Source of the DNA: Armatimonadota bacterium
GTDB taxonomy: Bacteria; Armatimonadota; Zipacnadia; Zipacnadales; FEN-943
Direction: 5' to 3'
Assembly (NCBI GenBank): GCA_026419655.1
Contig: JANZZA010000731.1
Span: 1-6,007, forward strand
Length of the DNA stretch: 6,007 nt
The notes under the pieces are model-generated. The model had not been told where the DNA came from and did no database searches. It was given only the letters and a program-made list of their open reading frames with translations. Below are positions 5,741 to 6,007 of this stretch, one piece after another (position 1 is the stretch's first letter; every line of letters starts with the position of its first letter). Both the position numbers and the translations under genes were made by a program.

Positions 5741-5861
5741 TGTGCAGGCTGGTTCATTCCAAGCGGTTGGCGCGTGTCGGCTGGCGCTGGCTGGGGAGGT
5801 TTCCGGGGGTTGTGGCTCCAGTCCACGAGTACTTGTGGTGCAGTAAAGGGCGGTACTTGAC

Positions 5862-6007
5862 ATGGCGGTCACCCAACCAGCCCAAGTTACGGCAGTGCTG
5901 GCGCCTTCGGCTCTTGAGGTGCGGGAGCTGGTGGCAGAACTGGTGCGAGCAGTTGTGGGTCCGGCAGCCGACCCCTTTGCTGTTGTCCGGCTGGATGCCC
6001 TGTCCAC
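5862..6007 (+). CDS. N-terminal part of an unidentified protein (3' end outside window)
   Basis: An ATG at 5862 opens a frame that runs 48 codons to the window edge. An in-frame TAA at 5844-5846 limits the start to this ATG or a later codon such as the GTG at 5892. AAGGG (5846-5850) lies 11 bases upstream, a weak ribosome binding site. The residues (for example APSALEVRELVAELVRAVVG, then ADPFAVVRLDAL) suggest a strand, an amphipathic helix and another strand. That pattern is loosely like the start of DNA polymerase III delta subunits (HolA), in which a short strand and helix precede an 'F-x-V-x-x-L-D' strand. The usual Gly-Asp/Glu motif after the first strand is absent, so this is only a guess. 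It is not CodY, the frequent neighbour of hslU in Firmicutes. The opposite-strand frame here has no better support. Confidence 0.5.
   Translation, partial: MAVTQPAQVTAVLAPSALEVRELVAELVRAVVGPAADPFAVVRLDALS

Noticed and set aside
5749..5760. GGTTCATTCC as the T-arm of a tRNA
   Set aside because: No acceptor, D-arm or anticodon stem can be built around it.
5855..5865. TTGACA at 5857-5861/5862 as a promoter -35 element
   Set aside because: The run is TTGAC followed by the ATG of the last gene, so a promoter there would start inside the coding region, and no -10 box follows.
1..6007. CRISPR array, prophage, or defence or secondary-metabolism cluster
   Set aside because: No regularly spaced repeats or genes of such systems are present. 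The Xer protein sits in a conserved housekeeping setting, so it is not taken as an integrase of a mobile element.

Overview
The window reads as GC-rich bacterial chromosome with all supported genes on the + strand. Its core is a housekeeping run: trmFO (folate- and FAD-dependent tRNA m5U54 methyltransferase), a XerC/XerD-type tyrosine recombinase, hslV and hslU (the two-component HslVU, or ClpQY, protease). The order trmFO-xerC-hslV-hslU is the one known from many Firmicutes, where topA usually precedes it and codY often follows. Neither neighbour is visible here. TrmFO also occurs in several other phyla, so the phylum cannot be fixed from this window.

Layout. Positions 2-535 carry the C-terminal part of an unrecognised, probably exported beta-rich protein whose start lies left of the window. 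Positions 536-875 are a spacer with no credible gene; it holds a 118-base segment bounded by a 10-base inverted repeat and flanked by a 6-base direct repeat, plus small hairpins. Positions 876-1124 encode an 82-residue single-pass membrane protein of unknown function. trmFO (1178-2521) follows, then a 98-base gap, the Xer recombinase (2620-3642), hslV (3660-4208) and hslU (4213-5673). The last three are tightly packed (gaps of 17 and 4 bases) and are probably co-transcribed. A 188-base spacer with one weak hairpin separates hslU from a new coding region that starts at 5862 and runs off the right edge.

Function. TrmFO makes the conserved T54 of tRNA. The Xer protein should resolve chromosome dimers at a dif site. 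HslV is the threonine peptidase and HslU the AAA+ unfoldase that feeds it. All four enzymes keep their key catalytic residues and look intact. Nothing in the window amounts to a clearly new system. The items most worth checking are the small inverted-repeat element, the membrane protein upstream of trmFO, the 36-residue tail on the Xer protein and the unidentified gene after hslU.
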